A DNA stretch of 64,000 bases from Acholoe squamosa (lineage: Eukaryota; Annelida; Polychaeta; Phyllodocida; Polynoidae): positions 40,877,693 to 40,941,692 of the forward strand of contig OX439045.1 in the NCBI GenBank assembly GCA_949317995.1, read 5' to 3'. Position numbers and translations under genes: made by a program. The notes beneath the pieces were generated by a model. That model was not told where the DNA came from. It ran no database searches and saw only the letters and a list, made by a program, of their open reading frames with translations. Positions 45,011-56,370 of this stretch are shown piece by piece (within the stretch, counting starts at the first letter, position 1; each line of letters opens with the position of its first letter).

Positions 45011-46390
45011 TCGAAGAGATTGTGGAAATCACAATGCAATAGTTGCGTCGCTAACTATGCCTATTCCCAACTGGACTCTCCAGGATTTGGGAAGGAAACA
45101 GTTAGAAGACCCTATCATTTCCAAATTTAATCTTTGGATCGAGAATGGTGAACCTAAACCAACTAGGCCGACGTTGTCTATAGAACACAAAGAAACCCGA
45201 GCTCTAATAGCTCAATGGAATGACTTGTGAATCAGGGACAATGTATTTTGTCAATGAAGGACCCGACCGGGTAGAAGGAAAAATTTACAGGCTGTGGTTC
45301 CTTATGAAAAAATGGACTTCTGCCAAGGACACAGAACCTCGGCACATTTTGGAAGGGAAAGAACGGAACAAAAGATCAAATCCCGCTACTATTTGACAGG
45401 TATGACGGAGACATCCGTCGATGGGTAAAACATTGTGACTAATGTTGTCTGGCTGAGCCAGGACCCGGCCTAGGGAAGCTTCCATCAAGCCATGAGATCT
45501 TTGATGTCCGTTTCGCCCATATAGCTGTAGATATCATTAGTGGATTCAACACTACCCTGGCAGGTAACACAAGTATGATGGTAGTGCAGGACCACTATAC
45601 CAAGGCCAAGAATTTGAGTCCCACCTTTGGGCCAAGATGTGTGAGAAGGCGTACATCTGTAAGATGTATACGAATCCCTATCGACCTCAAAGTGATGGTC
45701 TGGTAGAAAGATTCAATTAGACACTTATAAGCACTTGTATCCTACTGAGCATGCATCGACCGGGTGCACTACTAATCTACTGGTTATTGGAGAGGAAATC
45801 CTCATGCCTTCTGATGTGGTGTATGGAGTCCCAGGGTTAGCTTGTGAGCAGCCCTGTACTGTGACTTTTGTCGAGGCACTTAAACAAATGTTAAAGGAGG
45901 CTTATTGATTGGTACGAAGTAATTTGGAACATTCTGCCAAATTTCAGAAAGTGGCCTATGATACTGGACTGAAGACCCAATGGTTTACACCAGGGGACTT
46001 AGTACTTCAGTATAGCACTCCACAAACCAATGAGAAAGTCAATTACAATTGGGTTGGACCTCTAGACGTTTTAGTATTGATCAATGAGACCACTGTTCTT
46101 CTAAAATCCGCCCGCTACACCACAGCAGTTCAAGGCACTGACTGCCACTACCAAACATAAAAGGAAGAAAAGTAGTAAACATGGTAGGAAGGCTAGAACA
46201 AAAAAAAACTCCAGCTGTTGTATATACTACACCTACGACTCGTGACCGAGGTGCTAGGTTGAAGGCAAGATTAGCCCTTATCGAGCAGGCAGAGCTACAG
46301 AAATCTAGGTCACCCATCTCAGATATGGCCAGGCCGTTACAGAGGAGTCGACACAAAGCTAGTGATAATAAATCAGTTCCTAGATAAGGC
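45011..46390 (+). pseudogene. Gypsy integrase region
   Basis: Core catalytic block HIAVDIISGFNTT near 45,520, VVQDHYTKAK, then YRPQSDGLVERFN near 45,690 with the catalytic Glu, and a C-terminal GPY/F-like motif (NWVGPLDVL) near 46,050. The intact enzyme inserts element DNA. Interrupted several times. Confidence 0.88.
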
Positions 46391-46477
46391 TGTACACCAG
46401 AGTGCTTTGATTGTCTTCTTTTTGTTTAAGACTACCTTCCCTTCCCCCTTATACCCGTAGCGGTATCATATGGTCCT

Positions 46478-48545
46478 ATGAATGGAATAAAAAATAAAGT
46501 ACATGAGAAGTACAACCTCATGGTAACTACAAAATCTTATATCCAGTCAGGGTGCGGTATATATTGGGACCAGGGTGCATGGACAGGCGTCGCCTGCATT
46601 CATCCTTTTATCAGAATGTTTGATCCACATATCACTGTGTGTTTTATTATGTACCAGGGTGAACCGACTTGGGTTAAATAGATGTTGACAGTACCATGGC
46701 CAGACGCAAATGAAACACTTTGCGCATTATCAACGAATCAATGATCCAAGGTGACCCGATGCTGTCAAAGCAGACAACCGGCCAAATGTGACGTTAGAAA
46801 GTACAAGACAAGAATGGCCATCACTGGGTGCCTAAACGGATTGACCCTTATACCGGTCTGTCAGACGACGAAGACTGGATGAGCGACACAGACCATCCAA
46901 TAGATTGGTATGTGGACAAACTCATCTCGCTTCTCAACTCCAACAACCCGACACAGGGTCATGAGCTTCGGATGAAGGTACGCTCCAGGTGACCCCTGCC
47001 CCTTTCAAAGGTGCCAGGAGCGCTCGGGTGCTAGGCCTGCAATAAGGTGCGCCAGCATGGCTTGCTTTGCTCGGCATCTATGCAAGAACCACCTCCCAAA
47101 CCACCTTCTCGTCTATTGTGTACCAGCAGACGAAGACAGGATGGCCTGCTGGCTGTGGGATGATGGTGAATACCACCGAAATGCTCGTCGAGGGACAGTG
47201 GTACGTCATCTGATGAAGAATGGCTACCACCAACACCCTCTACCTAGAGCTCTCGGTATGGTGACTACTTGTTGGGAGGCCAAGGTTGGAGAAATCTGCG
47301 GCAGCCACCTCCAGAAACAACAAGTAGCCAACTGCCTGATTAATCGGTTCAAAGTCATGGACCATGAGTGGGACCGCTGTATTGGTAAGACGAAGGGCTA
47401 TGGAGGTGAGTCCGGGTCCAATGTCTTAACTAGGGAGCAAGACAATGAGCCCGCCTCTGTCGGTTCTGAGTGCTCCCGGCAGCCCACTAGAAAGCCTTCT
47501 GGTGCCAGGGACAAGTCAGGCTAAGACCCTGGCCATGAAGCCTGATCCCAAGTCGAAGCCGAAGCCATCTGGCGCCGGATCGACTAAGAAGTCAGGTGGC
47601 ACTACCGCTACCAGCTCTCTCTCGACGGCCAAGATGCGGGAATGCAACAAGGTGACTTCTATCGTTCAAGTTTTGTGGGGCACCGACACTGTGTTATCCG
47701 TCAGACCTACCTAGAAAGCCAAAAGCAATCTTTGAAGGTCTTGGATTACATTAAAGTGAAACCCCTCACAGACCTTGTGGCATGTCCATCCAGTCGCCTC
47801 GTGGTATTAATTGGAGCGGCTCCACAGCTTCGGTAGCACCTGGACTGGAGGGACTGCCTCGTCAGGACTCCGAGCGAATGAGCACCCCAGTGCGTAAGCT
47901 TCGAGACTCACTGACAGAGCAGTTCAGCCGAACCCTAGCCTCTCAGGTAGCGACTTTCGAACAGTCGTTACTGAAGGCCCCTTCTATCTTGTCCGAGGAG
48001 GATGAGAAGAAGAGGTCTAAAGAGAAAGCAAGGGCTCAGGCAGAACTGGAAGGTCACAAGGAGCAGGTCTCCCGAGACGCTGCCTTTGATAAGCGCACCA
48101 CAAGGAGATAACTCTGAAATGGAATCAGGCCTCTTCACACTTCCATCGACAGTTCGGAATGTCCCTGGAGGCCTGGGAGAGGAAAGACTACCCGACTTTG
48201 GCACCGATGAGTAGCCACATCTTAGGGCCCAGCATGACATTGGAGCCATGGATGAAAGCCCTGTCAGGCTGGCAGGCCATGGGCTCTCAGACTCACATGT
48301 TCTACATGATGGGAATGAGGGACACCAGTGGCCTGACAGGTCAGGGAATGCCACCACCTGGCTTCCCTATGGTGCCACCGGCTGGGTTGCTCACACTCCG
48401 TCCTACAGGAGTTGATGATCAACCCACTGAGAAGTACAAACCTCCTACAGAAGATGTCTCACCGGCACTGCAGGAGCAGATGGACACTGATGCTCCTGTA
48501 GAGGAGGACAAGCCGTGTGAAGATGGTGAGACTATTGTAGTCTAG
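46478..48545 (+). pseudogene. Extra coding block after pol, unknown
   Basis: About 2 kb of coding-like DNA in the position where some Gypsy elements carry a third gene. Parts: SDDEDWMSDTDHPIDWYVD (about 46,865), a Trp/Cys-rich part (MACWLWDDGEYHRNARRG, 47,057-47,524), a Lys/Ser/Pro-rich part, a charged helix-prone part (EEDEKKRSKEKARAQAELEG, about 48,000), and a Met/Pro-rich acidic C-terminus ending 48,545. I see no signal peptide or membrane helix, so no evidence for an envelope. Broken into several pieces. Confidence 0.5.
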
Positions 48546-49170
48546 GTAGATGATCTCCATCTCTATTGGATGCTGACCTGGCTATTACCTTGGACTAACC
48601 CGATCGGTAAAGGATTCGGATTACCCCAGTAGCCATGCTGCATTACCAACAGAAGGATGATAGTGCCTTATCTACAAAGGACAATCTCTTATAAACTGTT
48701 ATCACTAACCTGTGGAAGAAGGATGCCTGCCATGTGTTGCTCTTAGTGAAGCTGGACTTTTTACTATGGAGTTTATAAGTATCTATAATATCCTACCCCT
48801 ATTGGACTTCCACGGATAAAATTGTTTTATGAAACAAAGACAAAAGACAAGTTGGAGTTTCTCCTGAATATTCTTTTATTGGACTAAAACAGACGTCTGT
48901 GTTTTACACTTTGACTGCTATATCAGGATGAATACATAGTAGGTCCTCCTTAGTACCCTTCTGTTGTAAACCAGACCCCAGAAGATGGAATCTACTCGAT
49001 ACTTGAAAGATAATGTTGTGACATTAACTTATGACATATATATTAAGTTATTCATCAACACATAATATTATATTCTTGGGTGATATTTCATTGTTCTCTT
49101 ACGAGTGGTTTATAGAACTGTTTAAATAATGCTACCAATGCCTTTTTCAAAAAAACCCTGTACACATTCT
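48546..49170. other. Gypsy 3' untranslated region
   Basis: AT-rich non-coding stretch between the extra coding block and the purine tract. Confidence 0.5.
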
Positions 49171-49182
49171 TGAGAGGGGTAG
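49171..49182 (+). other. Polypurine tract
   Basis: TGAGAGGGGTAG immediately before the 3' LTR; the expected site for plus-strand priming. Confidence 0.7.
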
Positions 49183-49738
49183 TGTAATGGGCAAGCTTGC
49201 GCGCTGCCCTGTCGTTCTATAAATTAACAATGTGTTTCTATCGATATATCTTAATGACCGGTAATATAACTATAAAGGTACTGATCAGTACCAACCAGTA
49301 ACATATGTTTAACCACCAATTAGGTACTAAGCCTGTGATATAAGAGGGTTGGTATTTGCTGCGCGTTACCTGTAAGGTTCCTGCCGTTTCTAATTGCAAT
49401 TAATATGCTAATGATGTCACATGTTAATTAACCCACTATATAAGGGACAACATATTCCTAGTCCGGCGAGTGTGTCTTAGATGCTAAGACCTCTCGCACC
49501 TCTATTCTATTTCCTATATCTATTAAAACCTACTGTCTATACCTAGGCAGATAGAGCTATAAGATATTACACTATAGTATCGATAAATGTGCATCCTATT
49601 ATCGAACCAAGTGATCGATGTTCAACTCAGTAATAAAGCTTCGGAAACTCTAAGTTCCTTGTGTTGCTTGTCCCTGGTATTGGTGTCACACTGACAGATA
49701 ACCCGACAGGCCTACCTATGGGTGGCCCGAAAGTTACA
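49183..49738 (+). repeat. Gypsy 3' LTR
   Basis: 556 bp, same termini as the 5' LTR; 58 bp longer because of extra sequence near 49,220-49,285 that partly repeats an ACCGGTAATA/AGTACC motif. Confidence 0.95.
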
Positions 49739-49742
49739 CTAT

Positions 49743-50458
49743 GGAGCCATTTCATACACCTCCCACTACGATCTGTGGGTGTCCTGTCGTGGACATTATT
49801 GAAACAAGGTCCAGAGCTACAGACATGACAAGTTAAGTTTTAAAGGCCATTTGAAACAAATATCAAACAGTGGAGTTATTTGTCAGTCCGTGTTCGGTCA
49901 CAGACTAGTGACCTTTATGGTATGGGAACAAAACGGTTGTGCTATAATTCAAATAACTACAGGAGAGTTTTGTCACCTCATGGTGTCCCTACCTGACTAT
50001 TGTAACGTCACAGACATGAGGACAGAGATTACAATCTCAGATATATTTATACGTACGTCTGACCTTCTACAGGTCTGCTGACAATGGCACATAGGAATAA
50101 TTTCTGATCATTGCGAGTAGCAAGAGAGTTCATCTGTGTTATATGGTGTGGCTGAAATTATAGGTAAAGAGTTGAACATATAACGTGTCCTTTAAGAACT
50201 AAATGAATGGAGCATTGATGTTCTGGCTTAGGGTTTCAGAATAAAGAGTTTCCCTCTTTCCATTGTACCTTTACTTAAATATGAATAGTGGTAAAGAATA
50301 TAACTGGATGAGGAGAAAAACACTTTTTGGTGAGTAATACATTTCAGCCAATTTCACTTGAATCCCATTGGTTGATATATCGGATTGACAAAAGCAATGT
50401 CAATTTCTGCAGAGTGACCTATGCTGAGTGCATGAGTTCTCAGGCAGAATGGCATAGA

Positions 50459-50460
<2 letters not shown>
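49743..50460. other. Unassigned stretch
   Basis: Flank of the Gypsy insertion. The 76-codon frame at 49,851-50,081 has no recognised motif. Nothing else seen. Confidence 0.35.
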
Positions 50461-50462
<2 letters not shown>

Positions 50463-50505
<43 letters not shown>

Positions 50506-50525
50506 AGGGAGGGAGGGAGGGAGGG
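50463..50525. repeat. GA and GGGA microsatellite
   Basis: About eighteen GA units followed by six GGGA units. Frames across it are artefacts. Confidence 0.95.
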
Positions 50526-50670
50526 GGCATGTGTTCAACATAAGGACCCACTTCACGGGGACCAAAGGACCCACCTGGGTCCTTATGTTGCCGGAGTGGG
50601 TCCTTATGTTGACAACATAAGGACCCAGGGTCCTTATTTTGGAGTCCTTATGTTGATGGAGTAGGTCCTT
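50526..50670. repeat. GGGTCCTTATGTTG word cluster
   Basis: About seven copies of GGGTCCTTATGTTG or its inverse CAACATAAGGACCC, in both orientations, able to form hairpins. The same word recurs at 51,650-51,870, 53,580-53,860, 54,690-54,950, 55,490-55,545 and 56,047. Confidence 0.85.
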
Positions 50671-50789
50671 ATATTGATTCCGATTTTCTGCCTCAAAGTT
50701 GGCTCCTTTGGCTGCCTGGTCTCAGCAGGGAGGGAGGTTTTGGGATTTGAGGGAGGGTTTTTTCAGAAGACTTAGGAGAGGGTAGGGGG

Positions 50790-51000
50790 GGTGTTACCAG
50801 CCCCTGGAGGAAGTGTGAGCGGGAGACCCTCTAATGACAGGGACAGAGGGCAGGGGATCTCAGGGTCCATATACACGGGTTCTAGACCTTCTAATGACAG
50901 GAATAGAAGGGTTATAGGCCAGGACAGGAAGCAGGGGGGCCCAGGGACCTCATACACGGGTTGTAGACCTTCTAATGGTGGGATAGAAGTGGTCGAGGCA
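50790..51000. repeat. Diverged copies of the 81-bp satellite
   Basis: Two to three imperfect units with TCTAATGACAGGRAYAGA and CAGGGGGYCYCAGGGACC, related to the array at 51,880-52,905. Confidence 0.7.
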
Positions 51001-51545
51001 GAGGTATAGGAAGGTAGGAGCAGGTATAGGAAGCTATGGGCATGTATAGGAAGATAGGGGCGTGTACATGAAGGTAGGGGCAGGTGTAGGAAGGTAGGGG
51101 CATGTATAGGAAGGTAGGGGGGTGTATAGGAAGGTAGGGGTGGGTATAGGAAGGTAGGGGCGTGTATAGGAAGGTAGGGGCGGGTGTAGGAAGGTAGGGG
51201 TGTGTATAGGAATGTAGGGGCGTGTATAGGAAGGTAGGGGCAGGTTCAGGAAGGTATGTATGGGCATGTATAGGAAGGTAGGGGCGGGTATAGGAAGCTA
51301 GGGGCCGTGTATAGGAAGCTAGGGGCATGTATAGGAATGTAGGGGCGTGTACAGGAAGGTTTGGGCATGTACAAGAAGGTAGGGGCGTGTATAAGATGGT
51401 AGGGGCGGGTATAGGAAGGTAGGGGCGTGTATAAGATGGTAGGGGCAGGTATAGGAAGGTAGGGGCGTGTATAGGAAGACACAGGCATGTACAAAAAGGT
51501 AGGGGTGTGTATAAGATGGTAGGGGTGGGTATAGGAAGGTAGAGA
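51001..51545. repeat. 20-bp minisatellite
   Basis: About twenty-seven units of GTATAGGAAGGTAGGGGCGT with small changes (TAAGATGG, GTACAAG variants). Pro/Tyr/Thr-rich open frames on the reverse strand follow from the 20-bp period and are not genes. Confidence 0.95.
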
Positions 51546-51649
51546 AGGAGAGCCTTTTGTCATGCTATGGAGATTCTAAATCAGGGGGCCCATTGTCAGG
51601 GGCCCTTCAACAGGGTGCGTAGATGGGGTACAGTCATATGGTTCCTTAT

Positions 51650-51870
51650 GAGGAATGCATGGGCCCTTATGTTGATCCTCCCCTTCCCATGCATGGGTCC
51701 TTATGTTAATCACCCTCAATGCATGGGTCCTTTTATGGATCCTCCCTCCCCATATGGGTCCTTATGTGGATCCTCCCTCCCTATATATGGGTCCTTATGT
51801 GAATCCTCCCCTTCCAATATGGGTCTATATGTTGATCTCCCTCAATGCATGGATCCTTATACGGTCCCAT
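51650..51870. repeat. ATGGGTCCTTATGT minisatellite, block 1
   Basis: About seven units near 30 bp built on CATATGGGTCCTTATGTGGA, some with GATCCTCCC. Confidence 0.85.
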
Positions 51871-51879
51871 ATGTATACA

Positions 51880-52905
51880 CAGGTTCTTCGCCTTGTAATG
51901 ACAGGAATAGAAGGGGTGGGGGCCGGAACTGGGAGCTGGGGGTCTCAGGGACCATAATATATACATAGGTTCAAAACATTCTAATAATGAGAATAGAAGG
52001 GATAGAGGCTGGGACAGGAAGCAAGGGGTCTCAGGGACCATATACACGAGTTCTTGGCCTTGTAAGGACGGGGATAGAAGGGGTGGAGGCTGGGACAGGA
52101 GCAGGGGGTCTCAGGGACCATATACACGGGTTATTGGCCTTGTAAGGACGAGATTAAAAGGGGTAGAGGTCAGGATAGGGAGCAGGGGGTCTCAGGTACC
52201 ATATACACGGGTTATTGGCCTTGTAAGGACGGGGATAGAAGGGGTGGAGGCTGGGACAGGAGCAGGGGGTCTCAGGGACCATATATACACGGGTTATTGG
52301 CCTTGTAAGGACGGGGATAGAAGGGGTGGAGGCTGGGACAGGAGCAGGGGGTCTCAGGGACCATATACACGGGTTATTGGCCTTGTAAGGACGGGGATAG
52401 AAGGGGTGGAGGCTGGGACAGGAGCAGGGGGTCTCAGGGACCATATATACACGGGTTATTGGCCTTGTAAGGACGGGGATAGAAGGGGTGGAGGCTGGGA
52501 CAGGAGCAGGGGGTCTCAGGGACCATATATACACGGGTTATTGGCCTTGTAAGGACGGGGATAGAAGGGGTGGAGGCTGGGACAGGAGCAGGGGGTCTCA
52601 GGTACCATATACACGGGTTATTGGCCTTGTAAGGACGGGGATAGAAGGGGTGGAGGCTGGGACAGGAGCAGGGGGTCTCAGGTACCATATACACGGGTTA
52701 TTGGCCTTGTAAGGACGGGGATAGAAGGGGTGGAGGCTGGGACAGGAGCAGGGGGTCTCAGGGACCATATACACGGGTTATTGGCCTTGTAATGACGGGG
52801 ATAGTAGGGGTGGAGGCCGGGACAGGAGCAGGGGGTCTCAGGGACCATATACACGGGTTATTGGCCTTGTAAGGACGGGGATAGAAGGGGTGGAGGCTGG
52901 GTACT
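51880..52905. repeat. 81-bp satellite array
   Basis: About eleven to twelve head-to-tail units of roughly 81 bp with GGTTATTGGCCTTGTAAGGA, GATAGAAGGGGTGGAGGCTG and CAGGGGGTCTCAGGGACCAT; the inner units are almost identical, the outer ones diverged. Homogenised centre and decayed edges are typical of unequal exchange. Confidence 0.95.
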
Positions 52906-53265
52906 ATATACACAGAATATAATTAGATTGTCTTCTCTTACCAATATCATAGATTCTAAGGATTTGTTTGTTTGATATAACAACTACTATACCAATCAAA
53001 GGATGCCTTTTATTGGTGTACAATGACCATGGGTTAAGCCATCCATTGGACCACTCATGTACTTGTTTGTATATACATTAGCCTGTGCCCCCCCTTCCCG
53101 CCCAACAATAAATATTTCACCCATATAAGTGTAATCCCTGAAAAAAAAAACCATAATATGGGAGTACGCCATCCCCCTCCTTAGAAGCTCAAAAGGGACC
53201 TATATTCCTCCAAATCATGACCACACATCCGGGTATAGATGGGAGGGAGTTGACCCCCGGGTCCT
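52906..53265. other. Spacer between satellite arrays
   Basis: Unique-looking AT-rich DNA followed by a C-rich stretch; no gene recognised. Confidence 0.35.
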
Positions 53266-53545
53266 GGACCCTTTCCCTGTGTTCCTGGACCCTTTCCTCG
53301 TGTTCCTGGGCCTGTCCCCATGTTCCTGGGCCTTTCCCCGTGTTCCTTGGCCTTTTCCCAGTGTTCCTGGACAATGTCCTAGTGTTCCTGGACCGTTCCC
53401 CGTGTTCCTGGGCACTTTCCCCATGTTCCTGGACCAGTTCCCTGTGTTCCTGAACCCTTTCCCTCTGGTCCTGAACCCTTTCCCTCTGGTCCTGAATCCT
53501 TTCCCTCTGGTCCTGAACCCTTTCCCTCTGGTCTTGGACCCTATC
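53266..53545. repeat. ~22-bp CCCTTTCCC minisatellite
   Basis: About twelve units of the form CCTTTCCCNGTGTTCCTGGA, the last few as CCCTTTCCCTCTGGTCCTGA. Frames on either strand are repeat artefacts. Confidence 0.92.
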
Positions 53546-53579
53546 CCCATGTGGGGGTTGCCATCAACATATCTCCCTC

Positions 53580-53860
53580 ACTGATGGGTCCTTATGTGGA
53601 TCTTCCCTACCTATATATGGGTCCTTATGTGGATCTCCCTCCCTATATGGGTCCTTATGTGGTTCCTCCCTCCCCATATATGGGTCCTTATGTGGATCCT
53701 CCCTCCCTATATATGGGTCCTTCTGTTGAGCTCCCTCAATGCATGGGTCCTTATGTGGATCCTCCCTCCCCATGCATGGGTCCTTATGTGGATCCTCCCT
53801 CCCCATGCATGGGTCCTTATGTGGATCCTCCCTCCCCATATATGGGTCCTTATGTGGCTA
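53580..53860. repeat. ATGGGTCCTTATGT minisatellite, block 2
   Basis: Roughly nine units of about 30 bp with TATATGGGTCCTTATGTGGA and TCCTCCCTCC. Confidence 0.92.
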
Positions 53861-53925
53861 CTTGTTCACCACTACAGCTACTTGTTCATGGCCCTAGCTA
53901 CTTGTTCACGACAACAGTGAGTGAG
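53861..53925. repeat. CTACTTGTTCACGAC minisatellite, leading units
   Basis: First units of the 20-bp family that continues after the insertion at 53,926-54,090. Confidence 0.85.
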
Positions 53926-54090
53926 TGAGTAATAGATGTTTCACGCCATTTCGCCAGCTAAGGTCATATTCATGGCGAGAATTTCGCAGAGGAATGTGTC
54001 AGTGCCTGCATATATATGCACCACATATATCCTGAGGGGATAGGAAAGAAGAGAAGTAGACGCTTTTAAGTGGGCTAGGGAAGCCCGTCA
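53926..54090. mobile_element. SINE-like insertion in the minisatellite
   Basis: Non-satellite DNA starting with GTGAGTGAGTGAGTAATAGA and TTTCACGCCATTTCGCCAGC interrupts the 20-bp array, which resumes on the other side. The lead resembles GAGTGAGTGAGT...CGCC SINE cores known from molluscs and other lophotrochozoans; family not confirmed. Confidence 0.45.
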
Positions 54091-54500
54091 CGACTACAGC
54101 TACTTGTTCACTACCCTAGCTACTTGTTCATGACCCCAGCTACTTGTTCATGACCTCCATACTTCATCTAATGGACCTTCACGACCCTAGCTACTTGTTC
54201 ACGACTACAGTTACTTGTTCACTACCCTAGCTACTTGTTCACGACTACAGCTACTTGTTCACTACCCTAGCTACTTGTTAACGACCCTAGCTACTTGTTC
54301 ATGACCCTAGCTACTTGTTCGCGACTACAGTTACTTGTTCACGACCCGAGCTACTTGTTCATGACTACAGGTACTTGTTCACGACCCTAGCTACTTGTTC
54401 ACGACTACAGCTACTTGTTCACGACTACAGCTACTTGTTCACCACCCCAGCTACTTGTTCATGACCCCAGTTACTTGTTCATGACCTCCATACTTCATCT
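54091..54500. repeat. CTACTTGTTCACGAC minisatellite, block 1
   Basis: About twenty units of CTACTTGTTCACGACYMYAG (20 bp) with scattered changes. Confidence 0.95.
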
Positions 54501-54689
54501 AATGGACCTTCACAACCCAGAGCCTCTCCCAGGGGCATTGTGGGGGCTGCCATTAGGAGATTCTGGCTTATGTAGCATACTAGAAAAAAAAGATGCAACA
54601 TAGGGAGTGAGGATCAACAAAGAGACCCACATAAATTTGCACATTGGTGACTAAGTAAGGGTGCCTATAGAGGGGGTACATCCATATGG
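54501..54689. other. Spacer in satellite cluster
   Basis: Unique-looking DNA; also repeats ATACTTCATCTAATGGACCT, seen at 54,160, at its left edge. Confidence 0.4.
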
Positions 54690-54950
54690 CTCTCTATGAG
54701 GAATGCATTGGTCCTTATGTGGATCCTTACCTTCCCATATATGGGTCCTTATGCTGATCCCCCTCACTGCATGGGTCCTTATGTGGATCCTCCCTCCCTA
54801 TTTGGGTCCTTATGTGGATCCTCCCTCCTATATATGGGTCCTTGTGTGGATTCTCCCTCCCATATATGGGTTCTTATGTGGATCCTCCCTCCCATATATG
54901 GGTCCTTATGTGGATCCTCCCTCCTATATGTGGGTCCTTATGTGGCTACT
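54690..54950. repeat. ATGGGTCCTTATGT minisatellite, block 3
   Basis: About eight units, same family as 53,580-53,860. It is again followed directly by the CTACTTGTTCACGAC array, so the pair of arrays is itself duplicated. Confidence 0.92.
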
Positions 54951-55420
54951 TATTCACGACCTCAGCTATTTGTTCACGACCCCAGCTACTTGGTCACGAC
55001 TCCAGCTACTTGTTCACGACCCCAGCTACTTTTTCAGGACCCCAGTTACTTGTTTACACTTCCAGCTACTTGCTCACGACCTCATCTACTTGTTCACTAC
55101 CGTAGCTACTTGTTCATGACCTCAGATACTTATTCACGACCCCAGCTACTTGTTAACGACCCCAGTTACTTGTTCACGACTACAGCTACTTGTTCATGAC
55201 CCCAGTTTCTTGTTTACATTTCCAGCTACTTGCTCACGACCTCATCTACTTGTTCACGACCTTAGCTACATGTTCACGACCTCAGATACTTGTTCATGAC
55301 CCCAGCTACTTGTTCAAGACCCCTGTTACTTGTTCACGACCCTAGCTACTTGTTCACGACTACAGCTATTTGTTCACGACCCTAGCTCCTTCTTCACGAC
55401 CCTAGCTACCCTCCCCCTGT
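54951..55420. repeat. CTACTTGTTCACGAC minisatellite, block 2
   Basis: About twenty-three units of about 20 bp; frames in it are artefacts. Confidence 0.95.
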
Positions 55421-55489
55421 AAAGAGGATGAAAAGGGGTGTAGATAGCTGCCTGCAAGACATTCACAAAAAAATGCCTCCTGCCGAGGC

Positions 55490-55545
55490 ATGTGGGTCCC
55501 TATGTTGCCCCCCCCCTAGCTCGGCAACATAGGGACCCACATGAA
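55490..55545. repeat. GTGGGTCCCTATGTTGCC palindrome
   Basis: GTGGGTCCCTATGTTGCC and its inverse GGCAACATAGGGACCCAC separated by a short C-rich loop. Confidence 0.85.
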
Positions 55546-56239
55546 ATTTGAAATAGGGGACCAAACATAAAAAATTAAGAGAAGGAGACAAGAAGAAAAG
55601 ATGCTAAACAGGTTTCAAATTTTATTGTATTTTTATCTGATGAGAAAAAGGAAGAGATTGTTGAATGTAACAAGAAATAGTATTTTCGGGCAGCAAAAGG
55701 ACCCGAGGCACTTGAAAACGCCTAGAAATGGTACTTAAAAATGTTGATTTGCCTAGATTTCAAGAAGGTATATCGGGAAGTTCCCATAATAACTATCCTG
55801 AAGTTTTGGAAAGAAAACTATGATTAGAAGTCGGTGAACAAAAATGCAAGCTCCTGTTTCAGTTGGTTTAAAATGTCAGGGCAATGTGTTAGCATTTTTA
55901 CTTAAATTTTGGGGGATGAAAAACATGAAAAAACATTTACTGTTAACAGCAGGTAATCAAAGGGGTATAAATGCTAATCATATTTGCCTTTGATGTACTT
56001 GACAAAAGCACCTAAAAGGGAGGCGAAATTCCCATTGTGGAGGTCGGCAACATAAGGACCCATTTTCACCTTTCACCCATTAATTATGTATATCTATATC
56101 TGAATTGAGCATATATATCACGGGAAAATGGCCGGAAGATCCAACCCCACCATCCCATCGAGTTATATAATGAAAAAAAAATAAGAAGACAAAGTGTGAG
56201 GGGCAAAGTGGTATAAGGACCTATCCAGAGCGAGACCGA

Positions 56240-56370
56240 GGGAACTTTGTTGTATACAAACAGACAAGGTGTGCTCACTAAATAATGCATTGCCCTACCT
56301 CTGATAGATGGAGTTTCCCATAGTGTTAGAAGTCAGGCCTCTCTGTCAAAGTGAACAGTGCTATGGCCAC
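56240..56370. repeat. Dispersed repeat pair member
   Basis: Partner of 38,066-38,200 (AACTTTGTTGTATACAAACA, ACAAGGTGTGCTCACTAAAT, CAGGCCTCTCTGTCAAAG). Confidence 0.65.

Larger units (their letters stand above)
39593..49738 (+). mobile_element. Ty3/Gypsy LTR retrotransposon, broken
   Basis: A 10.1-kb element with TG...CA LTRs, a 4-bp target duplication CTAT (39,589-39,592 and 49,739-49,742), a primer binding site, gag, a pol ordered protease-RT-RNase H-integrase (the Ty3/Gypsy order), an extra coding block, and a purine tract. The coding regions are interrupted in more than ten places, so it is a fossil. LTRs differ at roughly one position in fourteen by eye. A probable solo LTR of another element sits within gag. 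Confidence 0.95.

Noticed and set aside
46478-48545. Envelope gene of a Gypsy element
   Set aside because: No signal peptide, membrane helix or envelope-like Cys pattern seen; position alone is not enough.
50972-51563. Repetitive Pro/Tyr/Thr-rich proteins on the reverse strand, collagen- or adhesive-like
   Set aside because: They are direct translations of the 20-bp minisatellite and appear in more than one frame.
51880-52905. CRISPR-like array of regular repeats
   Set aside because: Units are 81-bp head-to-tail satellite copies with no unique spacers, in an animal-type genome.
53580-55420. Long forward frames with MGPYVDPPS or LFTTTATCS repeats as structural proteins
   Set aside because: Minisatellite artefacts present in several overlapping frames.
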